Source: Bacteroidota bacterium
Lineage (GTDB): Bacteria; Bacteroidota; Bacteroidia; Bacteroidales; NBLH01
Assembly (NCBI GenBank): GCA_025361565.1
Contig: JANYKN010000089.1
Location: 124,001-188,000, forward strand
DNA: 64,000 nucleotides
Reading direction: 5' to 3'
Under the pieces are notes generated by a model. The model was given only the letters and a program-made list of their open reading frames with translations. It made no database searches and was not told where the DNA came from. How positions within the stretch are numbered: the first letter of the stretch is position 1; each line of letters starts with the position of its first letter. The translations under genes and the position numbers were made by a program. Below are positions 46,944 to 54,880 of this stretch, piece by piece.

Positions 46944-47009
46944 ATGAAAAATTTCTTTTTTTATTTTTATTACTTTACTTATAGTGACCGGGGACTTATA
47001 ATGCTTTGA
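46944..47009 (+). CDS. Leader peptide 2 (Phe/Tyr-rich attenuator peptide)
   Basis: A second 21-residue ORF, with TGA at 47007-47009. Codons 4-13 read FFFYFYYFTY: five Phe and four Tyr among ten. An in-frame ATG at 46848 would extend it upstream by 32 codons, including a Trp and two more Tyr. Downstream, CCGGGG-x-CT-x-ATAA (46988-47001) can pair with TTATAGCCCCGG (47013-47024). This antiterminator uses up the 5' arm of the terminator at 47019-47025. The design repeats that of leader 1, 260 bp upstream. Confidence 0.8.
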   Translation: MKNFFFYFYYFTYSDRGLIML

Positions 47010-47016
47010 ATTTTAT

Positions 47017-47044
47017 AGCCCCGGGTAAATGCCTGGGGTTTTTT
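47017..47044 (+). terminator. Attenuator terminator 2
   Basis: CCCCGGG (47019-47025) pairs with CCTGGGG (47032-47038) with one G-T pair, extended by an A-T pair, then a run of six T. It ends 16 bp before the pheA ATG. Confidence 0.82.
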
Positions 47045-47060
47045 ATTTTATAAATAAATT

Positions 47061-47975
47061 ATGGAAAATTATCTAAAAAAGAAGATTGCAATACAAGGAG
47101 GAGAAGGTTCGTTTCACGAAATAGCTTCCATATTTCACTTTGGTAATAAAAATATCAATACAGTTCCTTTTGAAACTTTTATTGATTTGGTTGATTCTGT
47201 TGAAAACCATGAAGTTGATGGTGGACTTATGGCCATTGAAAATACTGTTGCAGGAAGTTTGATGCCAAATTACGTATTACTTGAAGAGCGTGAAATCTTT
47301 GTTGTTGGTGAAATTCTTCTTCGGATTGAACAAAATCTTTTGGCTCTTGAAGGTCAAAAAATTGAAGATATCAAGGAAGTTCATTCACATCCAATTGCGC
47401 TGATGCAATGTGCAAGGTTTTTTAAAGATTATCCACACATTAAACTTATCGAATCTGATGATACAGCTAATAGTGCACGAAAAATCAGTGAGCAAAATCT
47501 CAAAGGTATTGGAGCTATTGCCAGTCAGAGAGCTGCTGGTTTATTCGGTCTTTCAGTTTTAGAAGCTGGGATTGAAACTAACAAACGCAATTTTACAAGA
47601 TTTTTGGTTCTTAACAGCAAACTTCATAAAAATGGCGAATCACACGGAAAAGAAAATATAAACAAGGCTTCTATTAGTTTTTCATTGATTCACAAAACGG
47701 GCAGTTTATCTAAAGTTTTATCCATTTTTTCATTCTATAATATCAACCTTAGTAAAATACAATCTATTCCAATTATTGGAAAAGAATGGGAGTATCATTT
47801 TATTGTTGATGTGGTATTCGATGGATATGAAATTTATAAACAATCTTTAATCGCCGTTCAACCACTAATTGATAAGTTACAGGTTTTGGGCGAATATTCC
47901 AAAGCAGATAGGTACTATATGTCAAATGAAATTACAACAGATGTTGATGTTCAGGCAATACATGTCAATTTATAA
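47061..47975 (+). CDS. pheA: Prephenate dehydratase
   Basis: Converts prephenate to phenylpyruvate for Phe. The 304 residues have the catalytic PDT domain (1-190): IAIQGGEGSFHEIAS, MAIENTVAGSLMPNY, ASQRAAGLFGLSVL and the catalytic Thr-Arg-Phe in NKRNFTRFLVL. The ACT regulatory domain follows (about 205-285, ISFSLIHKTGSLSKVLSIFS); the usual ESRP motif reads QSIP here. There is no chorismate mutase domain; that activity is fused to DAHP synthase three genes downstream. First gene of the operon behind two tandem attenuators. Confidence 0.95.
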   Translation: MENYLKKKIAIQGGEGSFHEIASIFHFGNKNINTVPFETFIDLVDSVENHEVDGGLMAIENTVAGSLMPNYVLLEEREIFVVGEILLRIEQNLLALEGQKIEDIKEVHSHPIALMQCARFFKDYPHIKLIESDDTANSARKISEQNLKGIGAIASQRAAGLFGLSVLEAGIETNKRNFTRFLVLNSKLHKNGESHGKENINKASISFSLIHKTGSLSKVLSIFSFYNINLSKIQSIPIIGKEWEYHFIVDVVFDGYEIYKQSLIAVQPLIDKLQVLGEYSKADRYYMSNEITTDVDVQAIHVNL

Positions 47976-47995
47976 ACCGAATTAAAAGATTAAAT

Positions 47996-49141
47996 ATGAT
48001 AAAACCAGCTCAAAGGCTATCAACAGTTAAGGAATATTATTTTTCGAATAAACTTAGAGAAATTGATAATTTGCGTGCCTCAGGAATAAATGTGCTAAAT
48101 CTTGGAATTGGAAATCCTGATTTACCACCTTCAGAAGAGACTTTAAATACCTTGCATATAGCTAGTTCTGATAAAAAAAATCATGGCTATCCCAGTTACA
48201 ATGGACACAAATCGTTGAGAGAAGCTTTTTCAAAATGGTACAAAAAATACTTTAAAGTTGATCTCGACAGCGAAAATGAAGTGCTTCCTTTAATAGGTTC
48301 TAAAGAAGGAATTATGCATATCTCTATGGCGTTTTTAAATCCTGGCGATGGTGTATTGATACCAAACCCTTCTTATCCGGCGTATCGAGCTGTTGCTAAC
48401 CTTGTAGGTGCAAAAATAATTGATTTCAATCTTACCGAAGCCAACGGATGGTTTCCTGATTTTGACGAAATAGAAAAAAATGATTTGAGCAATGTAAAAA
48501 TGATGTGGGTCAATTACCCAAATATGCCCACAGGAAAACTGGTAAGCGCAGCAGATTTTAAAAAGCTGGTTGATTTTGGTTTGAAACACAACATTCTTAT
48601 TTGCAACGATAATCCATACAGTTTTATCTTGAATAAAAATTTTTCGAGCATTTTTCAGGTAAATGGTGCAAAAGATATTGCGCTTGAACTTAATTCTTTG
48701 AGCAAATCTCATAATATGGCAGGTTGGAGAATTGGTGTTCTAATTGGAAATCAGACGCTTATAAAATATGTACTAACTGTAAAAAGCAATGTAGATTCAG
48801 GAATGTTTCTACCATTACAACTTGCTGCTGCTCAGGCATTAAATAGTCCTGACAATTGGTATGATGATTTAAACGTTCATTATGAGCGTCGAAGAAAATT
48901 GGCACATCAGATTTTAGATTCCGCAAATTGTACTTATTCTTCAGATCAGGCAGGAATGTTTGTTTGGGCAAAAATTCCTGATGCTTATCAGGATTCAATA
49001 TCATTTACTGACGAATTGCTCGGAAAATATGCTCTTTTTATTACTCCAGGTCAGATTTTTGGAAGCAATGGAAATAGATATATTAGAATTTCGTTGGCAA
49101 GTAAAGAAAATGATTTAATCGAAGCACAAAAACGATTTTAA
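47996..49141 (+). CDS. Class I/II aminotransferase, likely aromatic or prephenate aminotransferase
   Basis: A 381-residue PLP enzyme of fold type I. NVLNLGIGNPDLPPSEETL, PNPSYPAYRAVANLVGA, NYPNMPTGKLVSAADF, ICNDNPYSFI and the Schiff-base Lys in NSLSKSHNMAGWRIGVL are visible; the C-terminal substrate Arg is in NRYIRISLA. Its position between pheA and tyrA points to the last transamination of phenylpyruvate and 4-hydroxyphenylpyruvate (or of prephenate to arogenate). The sequence is like the LL-diaminopimelate/aspartate group, so specificity rests on context. Confidence 0.85.
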   Translation: MIKPAQRLSTVKEYYFSNKLREIDNLRASGINVLNLGIGNPDLPPSEETLNTLHIASSDKKNHGYPSYNGHKSLREAFSKWYKKYFKVDLDSENEVLPLIGSKEGIMHISMAFLNPGDGVLIPNPSYPAYRAVANLVGAKIIDFNLTEANGWFPDFDEIEKNDLSNVKMMWVNYPNMPTGKLVSAADFKKLVDFGLKHNILICNDNPYSFILNKNFSSIFQVNGAKDIALELNSLSKSHNMAGWRIGVLIGNQTLIKYVLTVKSNVDSGMFLPLQLAAAQALNSPDNWYDDLNVHYERRRKLAHQILDSANCTYSSDQAGMFVWAKIPDAYQDSISFTDELLGKYALFITPGQIFGSNGNRYIRISLASKENDLIEAQKRF

Positions 49142-49178
49142 TGAGTTAAACGATTTTTCGAATTAAAATGGAAATGAA

Positions 49179-50060
49179 ATGTTAAATATTGCAATTATAG
49201 GAACAGGTTTAATAGGTGGCTCAATGGCACTTGATTTAAGAAAACACCCAAAAGTCAAAAAAATAATTGGTGTTGATAATAACCAGGAACATTTATATCG
49301 GGCCAAACAACTTGGAATCATTGATGATTCGCTACCTTTGAAGCAGGCCATTGCTGAATCTAATCTTATAGTTTTGGCAACCCCTGTTGATACAAGCATT
49401 CGTTTATTGCCCGAAATTCTTGCTATTGTTGATAAACAAATAGTATTTGATGTTGGTTCTACAAAGGAAAATATCATCAAGTGTATCGATAATTACCCAA
49501 GAAGAGGACGTTTTGTGGCTTCTCACCCAATGGCAGGAACTGAATATTCTGGCCCCGATGCAGCTTTAAATAACTTGTTTAGAAATAAATCTGTAATGAT
49601 TTGCGATGCCGACGGTTCTGATGATGATGCTTTGGAAAAGGTAAAAGAAATTTATGGTTTTCTGGGGATGAACATCGTTTACATGGATCCAAAACCGCAC
49701 GATTTGCATGCTGCATATGTATCTCATATTTCGCACATTAGTTCTTTTGCATTGTCATTAACAGTGTTGGAAAAAGAAAAAATTGAAAAGAATATACTCG
49801 ATATGGCAAGTGGAGGTTTTGATTCGACAGTTCGTCTGGCAAAGAGTTCTCCTGCAATGTGGACACCAATTTTTATGCAGAATTCAGGGAATATCGTGGA
49901 TGTTCTTAATTCGTATATATCTGTTTTACAGAAATTTAAAAATGTAATTTTGGAACATGATTCATCAAAGATATTTGAAATGATCCATCAATCGAATGAG
50001 ATCAGGAAAGTTCTTGATAAATTTCAACAAAAGGCAGAAAAGGCAGAAATGACAGAATGA
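49179..50060 (+). CDS. tyrA: Prephenate dehydrogenase
   Basis: Oxidative decarboxylation of prephenate to 4-hydroxyphenylpyruvate for Tyr. The 293-residue protein begins LNIAIIGTGLIGGSMALDL, the NAD Rossmann motif, followed by VLATPVDTSI, VFDVGSTKENI, SHPMAGTEYSGP with the catalytic His, and HAAYVSHISHISSFAL with the second conserved His. The helical dimerisation domain follows. No ACT domain is present. Start chosen as the third of three close ATGs (49168, 49174, 49179), the only one in frame. Confidence 0.93.
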   Translation: MLNIAIIGTGLIGGSMALDLRKHPKVKKIIGVDNNQEHLYRAKQLGIIDDSLPLKQAIAESNLIVLATPVDTSIRLLPEILAIVDKQIVFDVGSTKENIIKCIDNYPRRGRFVASHPMAGTEYSGPDAALNNLFRNKSVMICDADGSDDDALEKVKEIYGFLGMNIVYMDPKPHDLHAAYVSHISHISSFALSLTVLEKEKIEKNILDMASGGFDSTVRLAKSSPAMWTPIFMQNSGNIVDVLNSYISVLQKFKNVILEHDSSKIFEMIHQSNEIRKVLDKFQQKAEKAEMTE

Positions 50061-50149
50061 AAATTAATTCGAAAATAAATTGAACAAAATGATCAACAAA
50101 TTTTATGTTGATTGAACTTTAAAATTAAATAAAAATAAAATTTTAAGAT

Positions 50150-51238
50150 ATGAAATTACTATTAGATACAAAACCGATTAAGGAGTGGGGCATTCAATTT
50201 GAAAACCGTCCTGTTGTAATTGCCGGCCCTTGTAGCGCTGAAACTGAAAAACAAGTTCTTGATACTGCTTTTCAGTTAAAAGAAAAGGGAATAACCATCT
50301 TTAGGGCAGGTATTTGGAAACCCAGAACTCGTCCCGGTTACTTTGAAGGGGTTGGCTCAAAGGGACTGGCATGGCTCAAAAAAGTGAAAGAAGAAACGGG
50401 TTTACTTGTTGCAACTGAAGTAGCCTCTGAAAAGCATGTATATGAAGCACTTAAATATGGAATTGATATACTCTGGGTTGGTGCACGTTCTACTGCAAAT
50501 CCTTTTGTTGTTCAAGATATTGCAGATGCACTTAAAGGTATCGATATTCCAATTTTGGTAAAAAATCCAATCAATCCCGATTTGGAATTATGGAAAGGAG
50601 CGATTGAAAGAATCCATGCTGCTGGAATTTCCAGAATTGGTGCTATTCATCGTGGTTTTTCAAGTTATGGAAAAACAGTTTACCGGAATTTACCAACCTG
50701 GCAGCTTCCAATTGACTTAAAAACTGATTTCCCTAATATTCCAATGATTAATGATCCAAGCCACATTGCTGGTAAAAGGGAATTGTTATTTGAAATTATA
50801 CAGAAAGCAATGGACTTGAATTTTGATGGTTTAATTATTGAATCACATTGCGATCCCTCTTGTGCTCTAAGTGATGCCGCTCAACAAGTAACACCGAATG
50901 ATTTGGATAAAATGTTAAAGTCGATCATCATTCGGAATCCAAATGGCCAATCAAAGGAATCGTATCAGGAATTGAAAGAATATAGGGCACAAATTGATAG
51001 CTTTGACAAAATGTTGCTCAATCTTCTTGAAGAAAGGATGGAAATTGTTAAAAAAATAGGGCGTTTTAAAAAGAATAATAACCTGACTATTTTGCAATCA
51101 ACCAGGTGGGAACAGATTATTGAAAAAAATCTTGAAGAGGGATCTAGCCGGGGTTTTAGCGAGTTATTTATTAACAGGCTATTTAAAGCTATTCACCAGG
51201 AATCAATAGAATATCAAACAAAAATAATGAATGAATAA
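50150..51238 (+). CDS. Bifunctional DAHP synthase / chorismate mutase
   Basis: First step of the shikimate pathway joined to the branch-point mutase. Residues 1-265 are a type I-beta DAHP synthase: VVIAGPCSAETEKQVLDTA, FRAGIWKPRTRPGYFEGVG, VGARSTANPFVVQ, LVKNPINPDLELW, IHRGFSSYG, INDPSHIAGKR and ESHCDPSCALSDA, holding the phosphoenolpyruvate and metal ligands. Residues about 275-362 are an AroQ-class chorismate mutase helix bundle (YRAQIDSFDKMLLNLLEERM, IGRFKKNNNL). This fusion is common in Bacteroidota, and the mutase part often gives feedback control. It overlaps aroA by 8 bp. Confidence 0.93.
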   Translation: MKLLLDTKPIKEWGIQFENRPVVIAGPCSAETEKQVLDTAFQLKEKGITIFRAGIWKPRTRPGYFEGVGSKGLAWLKKVKEETGLLVATEVASEKHVYEALKYGIDILWVGARSTANPFVVQDIADALKGIDIPILVKNPINPDLELWKGAIERIHAAGISRIGAIHRGFSSYGKTVYRNLPTWQLPIDLKTDFPNIPMINDPSHIAGKRELLFEIIQKAMDLNFDGLIIESHCDPSCALSDAAQQVTPNDLDKMLKSIIIRNPNGQSKESYQELKEYRAQIDSFDKMLLNLLEERMEIVKKIGRFKKNNNLTILQSTRWEQIIEKNLEEGSSRGFSELFINRLFKAIHQESIEYQTKIMNE

Positions 51239-52478
51239 AACGGTTTCGAAATCAGTTATTCAAGGTACTTTAATTGCTCCAACTTCGAAAAGTGCATTAC
51301 AAAGGTTGATTGTCGCTAGTATTTTATCAAAAGGTAAGTCGATAATTAATTTTGAATCGATGAGCGAAGATGCCGAAGCTGTTTTAGGTATTGCCAAAAG
51401 TTTAGGTGCCCAATTTATTTTAAGTGAAAATAGAATTGAAATTGATGGCGGAATTCAAAATCCTTCAGAACAGATATACATCGGTGAATCTGGACTGGGC
51501 CTAAGAATGATTGCACCAGTTTTGGCATCTACCCATTATTCGTTTGAAATTTTGGGAATGGGAAGCCTTTTAAATCGACCTCTAGGTTTTGTTGTCGATA
51601 CACTTTTAGCTTGTGGTGTCAGAGCAGAGAGCACTTGTGGAGGTTTACCGCTTAAATTAAATGGACCCATTCAAACCAATAAAGTTTTAATTGATGGTTC
51701 GGTTGGATCGCAACTTCTTACGGGTTTTTTGTTTGCTGCCCCAATTTTAAACAGAGATTTTGAAATTGAAGTGACCAATCTCAAGAGTAAGCCTTATATT
51801 GATCTTACTATTAGTGTATTGCAGGAATTTGGAATAGAGATTTCAAATTATACATATGAAAGATTTTTTATCAACGGTGGTCAATCATACAAAGCTTGTA
51901 ATTGTTATGCCGAAGGTGATTGGAGTGGAGCTGCTTTTGTTCTTGTTGCTGCTGCAATTGCAGGTGAAATCTGCTTGACTGGAATTAATAATCATTCTTT
52001 GCAGGGTGATAAGCAAATAGTGGATGTGATTAAGGCTTGTGGGGCTCAAGTAATTGAATCGGAGAATGAAATATTTGTTAAAAAAGATAAATTATTGGCG
52101 TTTGAATTTGATGCCACTGATGTTCCTGATTTATTTCCACCTTTGGTTTCATTAGCCGTAAATTGTGTTGGAAAGTCTTATATAAAAGGTGTAAGCAGGC
52201 TTAAACACAAGGAAAGTGATAGAGCAGTAACTTTACAGACTGAATTTGCAAAACTTGGGTCCAATATCCAGATTAAAGATGATGTTATGATTGTGGATGG
52301 CGTGCAATTGATTGGTAATCAGGTTTATTCACATCACGATCATCGCATTGCAATGGCTCTGGCTGTTGCAGCATTAACCATTGAAAAAGACGTGGTAATC
52401 GAATATAGCGAAGCAGTTGGAAAATCCTGGCCAGACTTTTTTGAAAAATTAGAACTTATTGGAGCAAAGGTAAAGTGA
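51231..52478 (+). CDS. aroA: 3-phosphoshikimate 1-carboxyvinyltransferase (EPSP synthase)
   Basis: Sixth step of the shikimate pathway, 415 residues. The substrate-binding motif is IAPTSKSALQRLIVASIL. The segment that is usually GNAGTxxR reads GESGLGLRM, a notable departure in the region that shapes the phosphoenolpyruvate/glyphosate site. Other motifs are normal: FDATDVPDLFPPL with the catalytic Asp, RLKHKESDRAVTLQTEFAKL, HHDHRIAMALAVAAL and GKSWPDFF. It begins inside the end of the DAHP synthase gene, so translation is coupled. Confidence 0.94.
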   Translation: MNKTVSKSVIQGTLIAPTSKSALQRLIVASILSKGKSIINFESMSEDAEAVLGIAKSLGAQFILSENRIEIDGGIQNPSEQIYIGESGLGLRMIAPVLASTHYSFEILGMGSLLNRPLGFVVDTLLACGVRAESTCGGLPLKLNGPIQTNKVLIDGSVGSQLLTGFLFAAPILNRDFEIEVTNLKSKPYIDLTISVLQEFGIEISNYTYERFFINGGQSYKACNCYAEGDWSGAAFVLVAAAIAGEICLTGINNHSLQGDKQIVDVIKACGAQVIESENEIFVKKDKLLAFEFDATDVPDLFPPLVSLAVNCVGKSYIKGVSRLKHKESDRAVTLQTEFAKLGSNIQIKDDVMIVDGVQLIGNQVYSHHDHRIAMALAVAALTIEKDVVIEYSEAVGKSWPDFFEKLELIGAKVK

Positions 52479-52561
52479 GTCGGATTAAAAATAATTCCAA
52501 TTCTTTATTTATCCATTAAAAATTATTAATATATTAGTAATCATTAAGTTAAAATTATAAA

Positions 52562-53554
52562 ATGAATAGCTTCGGTCGAAAATTTAAAATCAGTATATTT
52601 GGGGAATCTCATGGAAAGTCTGTTGGTGTTACCATTGATGGTTGTCCTCCTGGAATAAAACTCGATGAAGCCGATTTTTTAAGTGATTTGGATCGCCGAA
52701 AGAGCGGAGCAAAAGGAACTACGCCTAGACAGGAAACGGATTTACCTGAAATAATAAGTGGTGTTTTTAATGGCTTTTCAACTGGTGCACCTATTACTAT
52801 TATTTTTAAAAATGAAGATACCCGTTCAAAAGACTATTCAAAATTAAAAGAACATCCAAGGCCTGGGCATGCAGATTTTACTGCATTTAAAAAATACAAT
52901 GGATTTAATGATTATAGGGGTGGAGGCCATTTTTCAGCTAGATTAACCTTGGCTCTTGTAAGTGCCGGAGTGGTTGCAAAAAAATTAATTTCGCCAATCG
53001 ATATTCGAGCTCAGCTGATTAGTGTTCATGGAAATTCAAATATTGAACAGGCAATTGATGATGCAATAAGTAAAGGTGAGTCTGTAGGTGCTATTGTTGA
53101 ATGTATAGCTTCAAATTTGCCTGTTGGATTGGGCGAGCCATTTTTCGATTCAGTTGAATCGGTGATCAGTCATCTTGTTTTTGCTATTCCGGCCATTAAA
53201 GGAATTGAATTTGGTTCGGGCTTTAAAGCAGCGCAAATGTATGGGAGTGAACACAATGATTTGATCCTCGATGAATCTGGAAAAACATCATCGAACCATG
53301 CAGCTGGTATCAACGGTGGTATCACAAATGGAAATGAAATTGTTTTCAGGATAGCAGTAAAACCTACTTCCAGCATCTCAAAAGCACAGGAGACTTTTAA
53401 TTTAAAAACTGGAAAATTAGAACAATTAATGATAGGAGGAAGGCACGATGTGTGTGTGGCACTTCGGGTACCGGTTATTCTTGAAGCTGTTACTGCAATT
53501 GCTTTGGCCGATTTTTTCCTAATTTCAGGACTAAATCATTTAACTAATACCTAA
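52562..53554 (+). CDS. aroC: Chorismate synthase
   Basis: Last step of the common aromatic pathway, making chorismate from EPSP with reduced FMN. The 330 residues include the signature GESHGKSVGVTIDGCPPG (catalytic His), RRKSGAKGTTPRQETD, RPGHADFTAFKKYN with the second conserved His, DYRGGGHFSARLT, and the late GGRHDVCVALRVPVILEA. The protein is about 20-30 residues shorter than many homologues but has all motifs. It ends the operon; no clear terminator separates it from the convergent kinase gene at 53587. Confidence 0.96.
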   Translation: MNSFGRKFKISIFGESHGKSVGVTIDGCPPGIKLDEADFLSDLDRRKSGAKGTTPRQETDLPEIISGVFNGFSTGAPITIIFKNEDTRSKDYSKLKEHPRPGHADFTAFKKYNGFNDYRGGGHFSARLTLALVSAGVVAKKLISPIDIRAQLISVHGNSNIEQAIDDAISKGESVGAIVECIASNLPVGLGEPFFDSVESVISHLVFAIPAIKGIEFGSGFKAAQMYGSEHNDLILDESGKTSSNHAAGINGGITNGNEIVFRIAVKPTSSISKAQETFNLKTGKLEQLMIGGRHDVCVALRVPVILEAVTAIALADFFLISGLNHLTNT

Positions 53555-53586
53555 TGATTTTAAACATTTATCTTTTATCTTGGACT

Positions 53587-54702
53587 TTATTTTGGTTTTG
53601 GAAGCATAAATGAGAATTCGCTCCCTTCATCTATTTTGCTTTTTGCAACCAGCTTGCCCATATTTCTTTCAATAAATTCTTTGCACAACATCAACCCCAA
53701 ACCTGTACCGCGTTCATTTGCAGTGCCTACAGTTGAATGTTTAACATCTATCCTGAATATTTTTTCAAGATCTTCGTCACTCATTCCAACACCATTATCT
53801 TTGATTTTAATCTCTACAAAATTATCGTGTGAAATACCGTAGATATCAACTGTGCCATTTTCATTAGTAAATTTTATAGCATTTGAAACTAAATTTCTTA
53901 TTACAGTTAATATCATATTTAAATCAGCGAAAGCAAGCAATGATTCAGGTACATTATTGGAAAGCATAATTTTTTTACTGTTTGCCTGACTATATAAAAG
54001 CGTTATATTTTCTTCAACAATATCCTTTAAATCAATAATAACAGGTTCAACTTCCATTTTTCCGGTTTGCGATTTGGACCATTTTAAAAGATTATCCAAT
54101 AAATTATAGCCTTGTTTCGAAGTTTGGTAGAAAGTTCTTAGATAGTTTAAAACATCATCTTTACTAAAATCATCGAAAGAGTCAATTAATAATTTTGAAA
54201 ACGTTATAAGAACTGAAAAAGGATTGCTCAAGTCATGGGCAATAATGGATAATAGCTTGTCTTTGTCCTGATTGGCTTTTTGTAAATTCAAATTGGTTTC
54301 CGACAATATTTCCCTAACCATTTTAAGCTGGATATGAGTAGAAACCCTTGCTAGTAACTCATTGGATTTAAATGGTTTAGATATAAAATCGACTCCACCG
54401 GATTCAAAACCTTTTTTTAAACTATCTTCAGTGGTTTTAGCGGTTAGAAATATAACAGGTATATCTTTAGTTCTGTGATCATTTTTAAGCTTTACACATA
54501 CTTCGTAGCCATCCATTTCAGGCATCATAATATCCAGGAGGATTAGATCAAAATTAACCTGCTGGGCTCTTTCTATTCCTGTTTTACCATTTTGAGCATA
54601 GCTAATATTATAGTTGTTTTTTTTAAGCAAATTAGCAACTACCTGAATATTTGAGGCTATATCGTCAATTATCAGAATTTTAGGATTTTCGTCAATTTTC
54701 AT
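53587..54702 (-). CDS. Receiver-histidine kinase protein
   Basis: A 371-residue soluble signalling protein. Receiver domain (8-125): acidic pair Asp13-Asp14, phospho-acceptor Asp57 (LLDIMMPEMDGYEV), Thr in FLTAKT and Lys109 in FISKPFK. A coiled linker leads to a HisKA domain with His156 (LSIIAHDLSNPFSVL) and a HATPase domain (about 265-370: NLVSNAIKFTNENG, IKDNGVGMSDEDL, GTGLGLMLCKEFI). The receiver at the front suggests that phosphorylation by another kinase controls its own kinase activity. It lies downstream of a large hybrid kinase in the same direction, so the two may form a relay. Confidence 0.92.
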   Translation of the reverse strand: MKIDENPKILIIDDIASNIQVVANLLKKNNYNISYAQNGKTGIERAQQVNFDLILLDIMMPEMDGYEVCVKLKNDHRTKDIPVIFLTAKTTEDSLKKGFESGGVDFISKPFKSNELLARVSTHIQLKMVREILSETNLNLQKANQDKDKLLSIIAHDLSNPFSVLITFSKLLIDSFDDFSKDDVLNYLRTFYQTSKQGYNLLDNLLKWSKSQTGKMEVEPVIIDLKDIVEENITLLYSQANSKKIMLSNNVPESLLAFADLNMILTVIRNLVSNAIKFTNENGTVDIYGISHDNFVEIKIKDNGVGMSDEDLEKIFRIDVKHSTVGTANERGTGLGLMLCKEFIERNMGKLVAKSKIDEGSEFSFMLPKPK

Positions 54703-54794
54703 GCTTGGTTTGGTGTAATACTCTAAAATAGGTTATCCTTCACCTTATTATCATAAAATAAAAAAGCGATTAATTATTCCTTAAATGTGAAACT

Positions 54795-54837
54795 TTAACT
54801 CTTATAATACTTTGACTCCAAATATTATAAGAGTTAA
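54795..54837. repeat. 15-bp perfect inverted repeat between the two kinase genes
   Basis: TTAACTCTTATAATA (54795-54809) and TATTATAAGAGTTAA (54823-54837), with a 13-nt spacer. It is AT-rich and lacks a T-run, so it could be a weak terminator for the hybrid kinase gene or a protein-binding site ahead of the smaller kinase gene. Confidence 0.6.
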
Positions 54838-54880
54838 TTCATTGCAAAAATGATCGATATTATTTGGTTAAAAATAAGGA

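Noticed and set aside
50061-50149. ATCAACA/TGTTGAT stem ahead of the DAHP synthase gene
   Set aside because: Only 7 bp, AT-rich, no T-run, and it sits in mid-operon; too weak to call a terminator or third attenuator, and no leader ORF precedes it.
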